Part shown: positions 38,371-50,630 of the stretch, one piece after another | How positions within the stretch are numbered: the first letter of the stretch is position 1 | How the letters are laid out: the number at the start of each line of letters is the position of its first letter | Source of the DNA: Trichobilharzia szidati | Taxonomy: Eukaryota; Platyhelminthes; Trematoda; Strigeidida; Schistosomatidae | Direction: 5' to 3' | Assembly: GCA_944472155.2 (NCBI GenBank) | Contig: OX235272.1 | Span: forward strand, 96,168,020 to 96,232,019 | DNA length: 64,000 nucleotides | Notes under the pieces: generated by a model | Database searches by the model: none | Told to the model about the DNA's origin: nothing | What the model saw: only the letters and a program-made list of their open reading frames with translations | Made by a program: the position numbers and the translations under genes

Positions 38371-39084
38371 GTCTGCTGAAATATTTACCCAGAGTTCAGA
38401 TAGTTTGTACTGACTCGACTGTTTGGGAGGAGTCTCTCTGGGTACATGGCTGATGAACTCACTCCCAAACGAATGAAACTGCCATCTGAGATTCAGATGA
38501 CTTCGATCAGGCTAGCAAGCACTACTGGTTGTTGTGAATAGTGTTAGATAAGTAGTATCTATTATTATCCTTTTCACTTGCTTTTTAAAGTGCGATTTAT
38601 AGTATGAAGCAGAACTCGTTAATAGAGCTGAATTTACTGTTTTACAATGGAGTTAAATGGTAATTTCTACACTTTGTACCAACGGCGAATTAGCACACGG
38701 AATTAAGGAAAAACAATAAGAATGGCAGTAGTAATTTCTGTATTACCACGACAAAAATTGCATACAGCCAGTTGGAAAGGCCTCATATAAATCTGAAATG
38801 TAATTAGTCTGCTTGGTTGACTATACCCATTGTGAATTTCAAAGGACTGATTAGCGGAATATTATTATTATTTTCGATAACTTCATCAGGTTCTACAGTT
38901 ATATATTCACAGTAGTTAAAGAATAACTGCGATTGACAACAATAATATTATTTTTAAATAAAATCGAATTATTGGGAAAAAAATTCCAAGAGGTATGTAT
39001 GAATCGTGAACATTCATTACCAAATATTCGTTGCTGTTCACGATCATTCAATTTTGAAATCTGGTGGAGTGTTATACGCATACA

Positions 39085-39330
39085 CGTGCGTCGGTGGTTC
39101 AGTGGCAGAGTGCTGACTAACCACTGAAATGGTCCGCCGTTCTACTCCGAGCCGACTCACTCCTAAACCTCGTTTAGCCGTAGTAAGCCCAGTAAAGAGG
39201 GAAGATTAGGTGTGAGGCCAGTAACTCCAACTCGAGGAAAACACTACCCTTACAGAAACTTTAAAGCTCAAGCTTCAAGCTGTATGTTCCACTCAAAATG
39301 CAAAGGAATAAACTAAGAAATAATAATAAG
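39085..39330 (+). mobile_element. SINE family A copy, near full length
   Basis: Head cgtgcgtcggtggttcagtg, body with agcccagtaaagagg and ggtgtgaggccag, tail gctgtatgttccactcaaa, ending in aataataat repeats like the RTE LINE ends. Confidence 0.85.
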
Positions 39331-40089
39331 ACCAAACTATCATTGTCATGTAACGCCAACTATGATGCACTGACGCATACATCTAATCTTACAGTTATCA
39401 AAGTAGCAACCAGCCTCATGAATAAAAATGCGTTTGAAATTAACCTTCGAATTTGTCTGTCCATAGGCTTAACTTGACACCAACTGACAGTGTAATATAC
39501 TCGTTGACAAATATCGACAAAAGTAAGTGTGGATTAAATTTATTCAACAATCAAAAACAAACGACGAGGAAAAATTAGGAATATCCCTGTGGAACTTAAA
39601 AATATGAAATTGATATAAAGTCACGATTCTACCCACAAACAGCCATTTTTCCCAACAAGCTGTAACTGAATTTAGTCTGGTTATTTAAGAGTAACATGGA
39701 AATTATCAGATTCAACTAATTAGTTTAGTCATGTAGTCAATCAATGGAAAAATGAATCAATACGGATAATATGGAGATAAGTTTTAAACTAAATAAAAGA
39801 TAATCAATTAGTTTAATTAAAAACAGTTTAACGATTTTATAGAGTATCAAACACTTTTTTAATTAAAGAGAAAGGGGGAATACAACAGGTGTTTTAGCTC
39901 TCAACATATGCAAGACAAAGCTAACCGGTGTACATCTTTATACGAAAGTGCTTGAGTACCTTACTGATAGTCGCATTTTGTAAAGCAATGACCATAAGTG
40001 AAGTAATTGAATTTAAAATTAAAATAGGATAAACAAAAATTGGTTTAAGCAGAAAGAGAGGAAAAGATCAATATTAGTCTAATGTCAAC

Positions 40090-40690
40090 AGCAACATGCG
40101 GTACGCTTAACGGATAACACCTGGAAATTCCAGGATCAGGAAAACAAGACAATAGTTCATTACCCTAAAATTAGTGTGGAGACCTCAGCACTCAACAAAA
40201 GCAACAAGAGTAGAATGAGTCTTTTATAGGATACAGGATCTTTGCGTAGGCCTCTTCAGAGGCATTTTCAAAAGGCCAATGCAGACTTTCATCGATAGCT
40301 ATCCTCTTCGCTCTGCACTGACAATCAGACGACTGGATAGAAAGGATAAGCAACAAGGGACTGTCTCAGTCATCTAACCAGCTAACAACCTATTTCCCAA
40401 CTGATATTTAGAAAGATGTGTAGGTTGACTGGACATACACCGAGAAGATAGTTGTGTAACATCAAGCGCCAGATCTCCGAATAGGATCCAAATGAAAAGC
40501 CACGCTTTAGATGTCTGAGGGTAACGTGGATGAGAATATGTGCAAAGGAAATGCAAGCTTGTGGGTAGTCATACAGCAAACTAAATATGATTGCGAAGAA
40601 AACAGTGGAATAAATGTGTACTGCTGAAGCCCTATATTACACTAGGAATGCAAGGAACAGAGAGTAAGAAGAACCTTAGTGCATTGAACA
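40090..40690 (+). mobile_element. RTE-like LINE, 3' end (dead)
   Basis: Remnant of the region after RT: LQRHFQKANADFH-like segment, KMCRLTGHTPRR, then NRIQMKSHALD. The untranslated end (gctgaagccctatattacac, gcaaggaac) resembles both the LINE at 30150 and the SINE-A tail. Confidence 0.7.
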
Positions 40691-41361
40691 CACACTTCAT
40701 GTTTCATCTTCGAGAATTCTTAACTAGGAAGTAGAACTGTTAAGAAAGCAGACAGAGTATATTATGTTCACACAGGAACATTCTAAGATAATGAATAATA
40801 GAACATACATTCGGATGAGTCAGCAATGTATTCTCCATTTACTACAACTCATGGAAACCACCGTAAACAAATGTGGACATGAAATAAGAATCTTAAAAGA
40901 CAGGCTTATTTACCATTCCGCGCATTCGAAATACTTTGGAAAGCATCACAGTCACTTGTCTATTGGTGTCAGTTAGTTCTTTGTTTTCAAATAGTTCACT
41001 TAATAATAATTTTCACAAGTTAAATATAGACAGTCATCTTTCTAAGCCACTGTATTACTACTCACTAGGTCAGTGATTCACTACTGGTTTAGTATTCCTT
41101 ATGAAATCATACTGGATAATTATTGTGTAAAATCAAATTACACAGACTGAATTCAACTTGTTTTTGGTATGATCAGTAGTGAAACTTAGCAGGTGTCAAA
41201 CGGTACGGATCCTGAAACACTAACGAAAACTACTTTAGTCGCTAATCACAGTGCTAAGTACCTCAACAACAGTAGGACTGGCAGGCGAAAATAGGAAGAG
41301 AAGACAAGCTGTTGACAGAGAGCTTTGACTTTTCTAAATAGGCAGCTGGAAGGAGCGTTGA

Positions 41362-41380
41362 ATATATATATATATATATA
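41362..41380. repeat. (AT)n microsatellite
   Basis: AT run directly before the inverted start of the SINE-B copy at 41388. Confidence 0.9.
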
Positions 41381-41387
41381 CATATAG

Positions 41388-41655
41388 GTTTTGTAGGGAT
41401 TTTGTTTGATTGCATGGAGGATTTCATCAAGGACCATTGGATCGGGTCCCAGTGGCTCAATGGTCTACGAGCTCGCCTTGTAACCAGAAGGTCCTGGGTT
41501 CGAATCCCGGAGGGTGCGTACTGATGAAGAATCCCGAACTAGGACGAAATATCTGTCCAGTACTCCCAGGTTTTCCAGTAGTTCTCTAACGGACGTCACC
41601 TCGTAATAAATCCTGTAACCAATCATCTCTCTGCAAACCAACACTTGATATTTAT
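41388..41655 (+). mobile_element. SINE family B copy with short inverted start
   Basis: Begins with an inverted piece of its own 3' end (ggttttgtagggattttg), then cgggtcccagtggctcaatg head, B box gggttcgaatccc, hammerhead-like block 41518-41563 (gtactg/cagtac, gaaa, C3 = A), and ends with ctctgcaaaccaacactt. The two ends are therefore inverted repeats. Confidence 0.85.
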
Positions 41656-42060
41656 GATATATAAGTTTTAAATAACCATGGCAAACAATAAATTCACTAA
41701 TGCGTTTATAAAATTAATAGGCAATGAGAGTACATAAAAGGCGCCATGAGCACAAGGAAACAGCTAATTAAAGTTATTTTAATGGTTATAACCAAATATC
41801 AGGCAAAATTAAGGATATAAAACATTTTTCTATTGTTAATAAGCTTAATATCAAGGCTTTACTTCCTGCTTATCTAGCTAATTAAGTGAATCGAGGATTT
41901 CTCTTTCTATACATTAGTAATAACAATACGCCTTTATAAATATTTTTCAAAGGAGAAATCGATACTTTCCTTAATTCAAAAGAATTTTATAGGAAAAAAT
42001 AAGCTCAGAAAGATGCAGGGGGTTATATTTAATCTAATGACCAGTCATTATAATCTTAAA

Positions 42061-42264
42061 GGATCACTAACCAACTCTGCACGCGATCCAGGTTCCATTC
42101 ACTGTTAGCTGACTACTACACTTCACCTAGAAAAGAGCAAAGGTTAGGCGTGATAGTAACAAATTCATCCTGTAATAGCATCAAGAACACCACCTCTATT
42201 GAAACTGTCAAAGGAGCATGAACCCCCCCCCTGTTCCAACCGGAATGAACAAAATAAAAATAAG
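42061..42264 (+). mobile_element. SINE family A copy, degraded
   Basis: Recognisable B-box remnant (aggttccattc), ggttaggcgtgatag middle and A-rich tail. A run of C at about 42224 interrupts the tail. Confidence 0.6.
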
Positions 42265-42849
42265 AGTTCTCTATTCATCGATAAATTTTCGTTTTGAACT
42301 GTCCAAACCAGAAGTGAAAATAGGAAGTTAGCGGTACACGCCATTCAATCTGGTGTTCTATGATTCGACATTCAATTAAAACAAAATAAATAAAAAATTC
42401 AAAAGGAAAGTTTGTCCAAATGTCAACTGTAGCGAAACCAGTGCTATTTTGCATTTTAGACAAGATAATTTCATTTGAATTTATTTATTCTAGCTAGATA
42501 CGATCACTTAGCAGTGAATGTGTATTCCATATCATGTGATAATTTTAAGTAAAAAAGATTAACGACAAATAGAATGACAGTGCATATTATAACATGCTTG
42601 CATATAAGCCAATCATTACTAACGTTTATCTATTGTTAAATAGATTGATAATTTGTGGTTAATGAAGAGGAAAAGATTTATTTGATTAGCAATTCGATAT
42701 TATTTGCAATTTCAAACATGATAATGATATTAACAATAAAGATTTTTTACTGTATACTGTTCCGGTAATTTGATTGGTGGATTCTTAGCTTCGTTACTTA
42801 AAGACTATTGGTTAGAATTGCGTCCTCTGGTTCACATTTTTAATGTATT

Positions 42850-43290
42850 TTCAAGTATTGGTTTTGCAGGAATTTAATTTGTTTCAAGTTAGATCACGGA
42901 TTGATATCGGTCAAAGAGTCACTGAAAACTAGGGTGTACTGAATAGTTGTTTCTCTCTAGTCTGGGACTCTTCATCAGTACGCACATATGATCCTATTGC
43001 TAGGGATCGAACCCACAACCCTCAGACTAGTAGGTGAGCCCGTTAACCATTGAGTCGCTGGGATGGAGTCTAATGCCCGGTCCGTGATTCTTAACTTCTG
43101 TTAATTCACGATATATGGTGCCACTGTCAGTTGATGTTATTGTCTTGCTGGCCCCCACGAGGTCACGAATTCTCACCAGAACTCCAGACATATCCAAGCT
43201 GTAGTCAGTCACCAGTAGGTATTAAATTCATTTTAGAGTGTTGGGTTCCAATGCTTTTCTAACTGATGTTAGTCTGTGATCCAACCCTTT
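42850..43290. mobile_element. Divergent SINE family B pair
   Basis: Minus copy 42850-43065 (starts caagtattggttttgcagg; B box gggatcgaaccc; tgaagag core, C3 = A). A plus-oriented 3' piece at about 43225-43290 reads tgcttttctaactgatgtta. The sequence between holds the family 5' extension (taacttctgttaattcacg). Confidence 0.7.
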
Positions 43291-44941
43291 CTTTTATACT
43301 TTAAAGTTAGAACAACATCGGTCAGTAGCGGGAGAAAGGGGAATTTATGAGAAAAAATCTAACGGTTAGAACATATTATTTTTTGATGTTTTCAGTCTAA
43401 ATCGACTAACAATCTGTAAAACAGGTCTATCACTGAGCGATCTTCTCTCGAGTATGCGTGATTCCGTTATAATATTTCGTGTCACTCTAAAATCAAGAAT
43501 GAATTAACTATGCCAAAATACGTCTGATGTGGTTTTAATTGTCAAAGGATATGGAAACTTAAAAATATTCCAAAAGTATTGAGGTTGTATTTATGTAGAC
43601 TGAAAGAGATGAAGTATGGATGGTAAGATGTACTTAAATTTCATGTATGTGTGTGTATGTTTGTGTGCAGAGTTACAATGAAACTCCAAAAATAACACCA
43701 CCACAACAGAATCAGATAAGTCTATGCAACAGATTAGCTCCTTTCAGTACATAGTAATGACTATTGATATTGACAGGAGATTTACAACTATGGCAACTGG
43801 AGAACTTATTAACAGCTTTCAGACTACGCTTGAAAGTGTAACCGCTAACTGAAACCGCATTTCTTGCTAATCCCCTGGGCAGTATTTATCTTTTCATTTA
43901 CTGCTGTAAATAATTGGGCACTGAGCAGTTAGTTAACTAGAAGTCTGGTTGGTTTGAGTTCTTCTGTCTGATAACGAATGATTCATCATTTCCAACAAAG
44001 TACAATGCCACATTTACAGGGTTATGTCTTCTCAGTTGACAGTGGTTGAAAAGTGATAATCATTGTCAATGAAACAGAGAACTGGAATTATTTCCTAACG
44101 TATGATTATGTATAGGAACTAGCAGGTTTTTTGGCAGATTAGCCTATCGAGTAGGAATTTTAGAAGAATGCTAGAGAGAAAGAGAAAAAATAATAATTAA
44201 TCCAGCGGTTATTGACGTAATATCGATCGAATCGTTTTGCTTAAAGAATATCCCTTTCAATTAATAATCATTAGTACAGTGTTATTATTTGTTTCTTACT
44301 TCCATTCTTTATCATTCACCTGTAGTCTGCCTATTACAACAACAAAAGCTTATGTCCTTAGGAAAGAGGGAGAGAGGGAGCGACAAAGAGAAACGAAGAG
44401 GAACATAATCAGTTTATTTGTTTAAAAATGCATTTAAGGTCATTAGTAGACGGTTTTTATTATTATCGATAACAGAAGAAATAAACAGCGTCTGTATTAC
44501 TCTTTTATGTGAGAATAATAGAGTGATCTCAATCACACAGATATGAACATCAAACTCAGACACATACTCACATCTGCATACAAGCAGATTAACAGTTTAT
44601 CACATTATTATGATTTCAAATCTTTGAGAAAGAAAAAAAATCAATGGTTCCCTATTTGTAATGGTTAATATTATTATAATTATAATTACCATTACTAAAA
44701 CTGTGATTTTTGTTGCAATCCTTTGAACTAAGGTGATTATCTAGTCTACTGGCCTTGACATAATCATGACAATCAAGATCAAACTTGGCTACAGTGACCA
44801 GTCAATTAGTTTGTGCATGAGTGTGTTTTATTGTATGTGTCAGTGTGTCTATCCGTCTATTGAAAATTCACACTAATTTTATTTTCGCTAATATATACGC
44901 TAGAGTATAGAAATATACGAATGAGGTACGGAATTTTAATT
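43291..44941. other. No recognisable gene
   Basis: A+T-rich; short (GT)n at about 43645-43670 and a GA-rich patch at about 44365-44400. Confidence 0.5.
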
Positions 44942-45089
44942 AAATAAAGTATAATTATATTTCAATTAGTTTACACACAAAACAATTCCAACAGTGGTGT
45001 GAACACGGGCAGTAATTTTGCTCGAAATATTACCAATAACAAAACTTATCATTGTGTGTAAACTATTGAAATATAATTATACTTTATTT
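44942..45089. repeat. Inverted repeat, 38-bp arms
   Basis: Arms 44942-44980 and 45052-45089 are complementary except for one single-base gap; the arm begins aaataaagtataattatatt. Spacer 71 bases with a short ttgctcgaaatatta stretch. Could be a small non-autonomous terminal-inverted-repeat element. Confidence 0.85.
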
Positions 45090-45221
45090 GATCTAATCCA
45101 CAATGCTCAAACTTTTTACTGATAGGAATTTTAATTCTTCAGATAAATACATAACTAAATCAATAAGCCATTTGATGAGTAATGAGACAAAAGAATTGTA
45201 ATCATTTTTCAATGGTGTTTT

Positions 45222-45330
45222 TCATGTGAGTACCAGTGACTGAATAGTCTACGAGCTGGCATTGTGATTGGAAGGGCGAAGTTCAACAATAGTGTCCCAG
45301 GAGTGCGAACGCTTCAATGACCTTGAACGC
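45222..45330 (+). mobile_element. SINE family B head fragment
   Basis: agtaccagtgactgaatagt and ctacgagctggcattgtg match the SINE-B head. The body is lost. Confidence 0.45.
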
Positions 45331-45437
45331 ACGCTAGTCGTTGGCTAACGGCACATGTCATTATCATTGCTGAAATATCAACGCTATTCGCCAGCTAAGC
45401 AACAAATTTCACCCAGATCACAATGTGTTAATAGCTC

Positions 45438-45535
45438 ATTAGGGTTTAGCATTGGGGTTAGAATTACGGTTTGGATAAGGATTATGATTAGGGTCAGGAT
45501 TAAGGTTAGGGTTGAGACGAGAGATAGATTTAGAG
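45438..45535 (+). repeat. Degenerate telomere-like (TTAGGG) array
   Basis: Recurrent ttaggg, ggttag and ggatta units (attagggtttagc, gattagggtcagg, aaggttagggttgag) in G-rich-strand orientation over about 100 bases. TTAGGG is the usual metazoan telomere repeat. Confidence 0.7.
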
Positions 45536-45861
45536 TTGATGTCATTTATTTTAATTTTCCTGGTAAGTAGTCGTCGGTCCTCTTACTGGAAACCATAGTA
45601 ATCCAACCGAGGGCTTTTGGGAAGACTGCACAACAAGATAAGAGAGTTGAACGATTCACAGAAACAGCACATCTTCAGTCATCTCGGTGAATACATGTAG
45701 AGAAACTAGTCTAACTTAGCAACTGATACTCCTCATTATAACTGGGACGTATTTTTAAGTCATGTCAGAGAAAGATACCCTGTTTAATGTGTTTTCATGC
45801 ATTTTCACTTTTCATGCAAAAATTCCTCATTTTTGTGACTGATCGGCTGAAGGTCACCCAT

Positions 45862-45936
45862 GCGTTCGCATCTCTTGGGACGCTGTTGCTGAACTTTGCC
45901 ATTGGAAGTCCCTGGGTTCGAACCCTGGTGGGTGCA
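45862..45936 (+). mobile_element. tRNA-like head fragment (SINE-B type)
   Basis: gctgaactttgcc..., then cctgggttcgaaccctggtg, a perfect B box and T-arm, then ggtgcatgg where SINE-A at 45937 begins. The body downstream has been replaced by the SINE-A. Confidence 0.45.
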
Positions 45937-46185
45937 TGGATCAATAGTTCAGTGTAGAATATGCGACAAACACTCAAGTGGGCTGGGGTTCGACTGCCGA
46001 CTGATATACTCTTTAACGTCGCTTAACCAGTAGTAAGCCCAGTAAAGAGGAAAGGTTAGGTGTTAGGCTAGCAACCTTACTCTGTAAAAAAGCATGAACA
46101 CCATTACTACTGAAGCATCAAAACTCAAGCTAGAAGTCCTATGTTCCGCTCGAAACGCAAAGTATTAAAATAAAAAATAATAATA
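45937..46185 (+). mobile_element. SINE family A copy
   Basis: Head gatcaatagttcagtgtag, B box ggggttcgactgcc, body cagtagtaagcccagtaaag, tail gtcctatgttccgctcgaa, and an A-rich end with aataataat. Confidence 0.8.
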
Positions 46186-47129
46186 TTTACATGTATCATC
46201 CTTTCTCATTTACTTGTCTGCTCTCCATCCTAGTATCTTTACACTACATTATAAATGAATCACACTGAAGACTGGTTATATTTTAAAGTGTTCTCCAGCT
46301 GATGACTCGATTTTACTTCCATCCTCGATAACATTCATCTGTGCATGCTGAAGAGATCACTTCTTAACATTTGTGCAGTGTGAGGTGTTTTTTTCACTTT
46401 TTGCTTTAAAAATTATAATCTTAAGAAGAAGCACTGATGAAAACATTTAGAAGTGAACAAACGCCTAAAAATGACAACTTTTCTTTCCCTATAGAACCTG
46501 AAAAAGGGACTAGATCAGCAGTCTTTTATACCCCATGTATATTACGTAACAATCAGTAGGAATCTGTCACAGTAGTATTTGAAAGAAATATAAGTACCTT
46601 ACTATGAATAACTCATTCAACAAAGGGATAAAGGAAACAAGAAAAAGAGAGAGATAATGTAGTGAAAAAGATCTTTGAAAAGAAATAGGCATATCTACAT
46701 GTAAACCAAAAATTATGATATGAGTCATTGTGTATTTCCCCAAGTAACGACTAGTATACCACATTTAACTAATTAATACCTGATGATTGTGTCACTGGGA
46801 TGTAATTTAGTTGTTTTTTCTGTTTTTCTGTTGTCCAGACGTAGTGTTCACTTTATGCTTTTTCCTTCTTCACTGCAACTCATCAATGACCAAGTGCTAA
46901 AAGAATTCCTATTCATCAGTCTGTCATGGATTTGTGCTATCAGGCATCTTTATTTATTTCAGTTGATCTGAATAGCTTACATAATTACGCTTAACTAAGT
47001 CTCCCAAAATTGCCAGTATAATGAGTTAGGTGAACAGATACATCTGAGTAGTCTAAATTATCTATTAAAACAGTATGGACAGTAGTAGTAATTGATAAAG
47101 TATAGTTCAGGAATAAATGTGAATTGGTA
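46186..47129. other. No recognisable gene
   Basis: Short open frames only, without domains. Confidence 0.5.
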
Positions 47130-47245
47130 TACGTTAACCCCCTCCCACCAAGTCTACTAGCCAGTCCTAAGCCGGAAAAAGAAGGAAGCCTTGGTGTAGC
47201 AACCCCACCATCGTTACTAAAGTTTCAAAGCACAGAGGAAATAAA
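47130..47245 (+). mobile_element. SINE family A body fragment
   Basis: ccaagtctactagccagtcc and the following tgtagcaaccccaccatcg match the SINE-A middle. Head and tail are missing; an RTE LINE fragment follows directly. Confidence 0.6.
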
Positions 47246-47249
47246 CTTA

Positions 47250-47940
47250 TTCTCTACTGTAACCGGGAAGACTCCCCACTCCGAGGACGGACAACGCCTG
47301 CGGGTGAAAAAGGCCTTCAGGTAGCCAGCTGACTAATGTGTCTGCTTTTCAAGAAGGCGAAAGTAAGCAAAAGCAATCGAAATGCCCACACCATGTTTAA
47401 GGTTAGTAAGATTGCTCATAATGCAGAAGAAATGAGAAAATATGGTATGGAAATCTCAGGAATCTGTAAGACTGAATGGAATAGAGATCTGATAATTTAC
47501 TCCGGCCATGTAAACAACAATCACCAGCACACTGACAGTATGGCCATCGTGTTGTAACCAACAGCATCGAAAGCCGTCAGGCACTGGGAACCAATCTCCT
47601 TCAAAATGATGATAGCGAAACTCAACTCAGATCACAATTACTTGATGGCCAGTAGGGAAAGGATAGGCAACAAGAAACTCTAGCAATCAGCGAACCAGAC
47701 AAAAACTGATTGCCCAGAAAAAATGCCGAATGAGATAGATATGGATTAGACATACTCCAAGTGGCACTGTACTCCAGACCCTTGAGTGGAACCAGAATGA
47801 GCGGGGTTAGGTGTCTTAGTGTGACTGTGAGAAGAAAATGAAAACTTGTGAGCGGTCATGGAGCAAGCTGAAAATGATGGCAGAGAACCAAACTGGAACT
47901 ATATGTTCCATTTGGAACGCCAGGAACGATTGATAATATA
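47250..47940 (+). mobile_element. Internally deleted RTE-like LINE
   Basis: The 5' part (47336-47557) encodes the start of an AP endonuclease, with AEEMRKYGMEISGICKTEWN and YSGHVNNN...HTDSMAI. From about 47560 the sequence jumps to the C-terminal region (LDGQ..., RYGLDILQVAL-like) and the 3' end tatatgttccatttggaac. The catalytic core and RT are gone. Confidence 0.75.
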
Positions 47941-49734
47941 ACTTAGGACTAGCTACAGTGTATTCAGTTATATGTATCAGTGAATCTCTTACAAGTTTGT
48001 ACACTAGGCAGTAAGTTATACTTCATGTAATATGATCCAGTTGTTTTGACAGAAGAAGCTGGACTTGAGTTCAAACTCAGGATCTGTAGCTTTAAAGAAA
48101 GTGACGTAAACACCTACACGGACAGAATAAAAGTAAACACTTCAGTTTAGATTTCAGGGAACAGTTGGAAACAGTAACGAACGCCCTAAAGGACTAACAT
48201 TTTGAATTGTTACTTTTTCATGTAAAATCGTGTCACCATCTAACATAAAAGCAGTGGAATAACAATAATAAGTTCCAGTTCACTTTATAATTTTAAAGAA
48301 ATTCCATTCTTAATGCTCTAATATTTTAATATATTATGTAAACAGAGTGAATAAACTTGTATTTTTGTGTGTGTGTGTGTGTGTAATGAATAAAAATTGG
48401 TTTGTTGATGTATTTTGTTTTATTTATTTTTTTTTTCAACCGAAATAATGAGCGAAATATCCCATTCATTGTTACTCCTTTGTGTTCTGATGACGTCATT
48501 CATTTTATGTGGAATAGTGAGTATTTTTTAATTAGATGGATAAAATGTTCACATATTATTACACAATGGTTAGAATAACACAGCCGAATTCTTCTTTCAA
48601 TATTACCGTATGAATTAGTTAATGAATCAAATACCTATTGGACAGTTTGTTTTCATTCAGCTGATCATGTTTTAATGATCTAAAGAATTAAACTATCATA
48701 GCCGAAAGAAATCCGTACACACAAGCCAATGATGCAATCTTTTCATAATAAGGAAGTCGTAATGTATGTTAGGCGATTGAAAACAATTGATGGGAAGCCC
48801 CATCTTACTTAGGTTTCGTGGTTACTGGGAGATATTACCATGGTGTATCCACGACGTCAAAGGAACTGATTTCCCCTAAGGTATTCTAACCTATGTCATC
48901 AAGTGTGCTGCAGTTAAATAGGTTATCACTGAGCTCACACTTGAGCTTAAACCACCTGTGATGGATACACTGACTGGTTACTAGGGAGCTACTAGCGAGT
49001 GAATGTGACTACATTTTTCTACCGACTAATGTTTTCTCAACATAAAAGACGTATGTTTTTGGATAACTGAGAAGTCTGTAAGCAAATTCTAGACAGAGAA
49101 TCTTTACATTAATCATTCACTGATCATTAATAGTCAGCTATTATTACCTCGAGAGACGTGAAGATTTACTGAAAGCGACGATGTTATCATTTAATTATTC
49201 CACGTGTCAACTACCTATTGTAGTTAATTAGTCAGTTAGTTGCACCTACTGGTCATTACAAAGTGTTCAGTTTCAACTACCGATGACCTGATGATGATCA
49301 TGTTTACCGTGTGGTCAACAAGTTGATTAGCATTAAAGTAATTCAATGCACATTATATGGGAAGCTATCATGTAATTGCAGTAGTAGAAATAAAAATTTT
49401 TATTACATCTGCCAAGTGAACAAACAGTGTTGTATCAAATTTCCAATCACCACACTTGTTATTTATTGAATTTTGGACTTTCAGTTGTTTAATTTTTAGG
49501 TAGATGTGAGTGAATGATTTCCATGGAACAACTTTATAGTATTTGAACTGATGAGTGCTTGGTTCGAGTCCCAGTTGAAACACTGTCCACTTGCTAGGAT
49601 GCAGGTATATTCGGTCTTAAATGGAAGGAATCACACCTCGATTCTACAATTTACCAGTTAAAATGCTTTTTACAAAATACTGTTTATTTTTCATAGTACA
49701 AAAATCTCAGACTTCGCATCTGAAGGAATTTGAC
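47941..49734. other. No recognisable gene
   Basis: Probably part of the receptor intron. Contains the GT microsatellite at 48366; I looked for and did not see an NPxxY-coding exon on the minus strand. Confidence 0.45.
48366..48384. repeat. (GT)n microsatellite
   Basis: Uninterrupted GT dinucleotides. Confidence 0.95.
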
Positions 49735-49925
49735 TGATTTCGCGATCATTTTCACTACAAACTAAAATCATTTAGAGGGGGGAAAGTGAATACCAATAGG
49801 AAGTGAAGACAGAAAGCTGTTGTATCCTAGTTGGGAACTTTTCAGCAATGTTCATTAATTTATCACTTTAGAGTCATCAGAGATCATAAGGGGAGTATGT
49901 GACTATTCGACCACTAGGTTGTGGC
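49735..49925 (-). mobile_element. Degraded SINE family B copy
   Basis: Plus-strand reading gaaagctgttgtatcctag and ttgggaacttttcagcaat is the reverse of the SINE-B hammerhead block; cgaccactaggttgtgg marks the head. Confidence 0.5.
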
Positions 49926-50489
49926 CTTCATTGAATCAACAGAAACTGCAGTCAGTCAGTGGAGTCTTCGATGTGTTCATGGCTGAGGAATTACAGTGCT
50001 CTTTTTAATTTACACCCATTATCTTACTCATATCGGCTATTTTTTGTAAAAAAAAACATTTTCCATGAGATAACAATTTCAGCCAATAAAAATGAAAATA
50101 AATAAATACTGTCAAAATCTAGTTGATAAGAGAATCTTTATCTAACGTTTATGATACCATTTAAAAAATAACAGTGTGAAACCTTACTAGCAGAATATAA
50201 GACGTAAATACTGTAAACAGATCTAATCAACACACTGCTGACTACACGTCCAATCTAGATTAAACGAATAGGCTGTAGACCAACAACTTAGTGTTACCTT
50301 GATCGCCTAGTATTTATTACACATAGTCGTCAAGTCAGTGAATGTATAGCACACAGCCCTTTCCCTCTGATTGATTACATTGGACCGAAATGTTCTATCT
50401 CTGTTGACTTGCCGGTTCCTAGTACAAACGCTTCAACGATGTCTGAGGATTAACACATGTTATTTGGCAGATGTTGACTAACAGTCTAA

Positions 50490-50534
50490 TCCAGGATGAG
50501 CATTTCGTCCTATTTGAGACTCATCATTCAGATG
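50490..50534 (-). ncRNA. Degenerate hammerhead ribozyme (C3 changed)
   Basis: Minus-strand hammerhead: tgatgag and gaaa are intact, stem II is gtct..ggac-like and the cleavage triplet ends in UC. C3 of the core is an A, and stem I has mismatches (atctga against ctggat). Probably inactive. Confidence 0.7.
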
Positions 50535-50585
50535 TGCTTGGAATCTCCAGTGAGTAATCATGCTTCCAGTGAGGACTGCAGGTAA

Positions 50586-50630
50586 ATCTAGCTGACGAGT
50601 CATAGATAGTACGAAATGTGCATCCTAGAT
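50586..50630 (+). ncRNA. Hammerhead ribozyme with complete catalytic core
   Basis: Self-cleaving RNA motif. Stem I strands atctag (50586-50591) and ctagat (50625-50630) pair perfectly. The core ctgacga lies at 50592-50598 and gaaa at 50613-50616. Stem III is the minimal atg/tgcat type and the predicted cleavage is after C50624 (UC). Stem II is weakened: only its first two pairs are intact. In the Smα family such ribozymes process the transcript into monomers. It is the best-preserved hammerhead in the window; activity is an inference. Confidence 0.75.
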
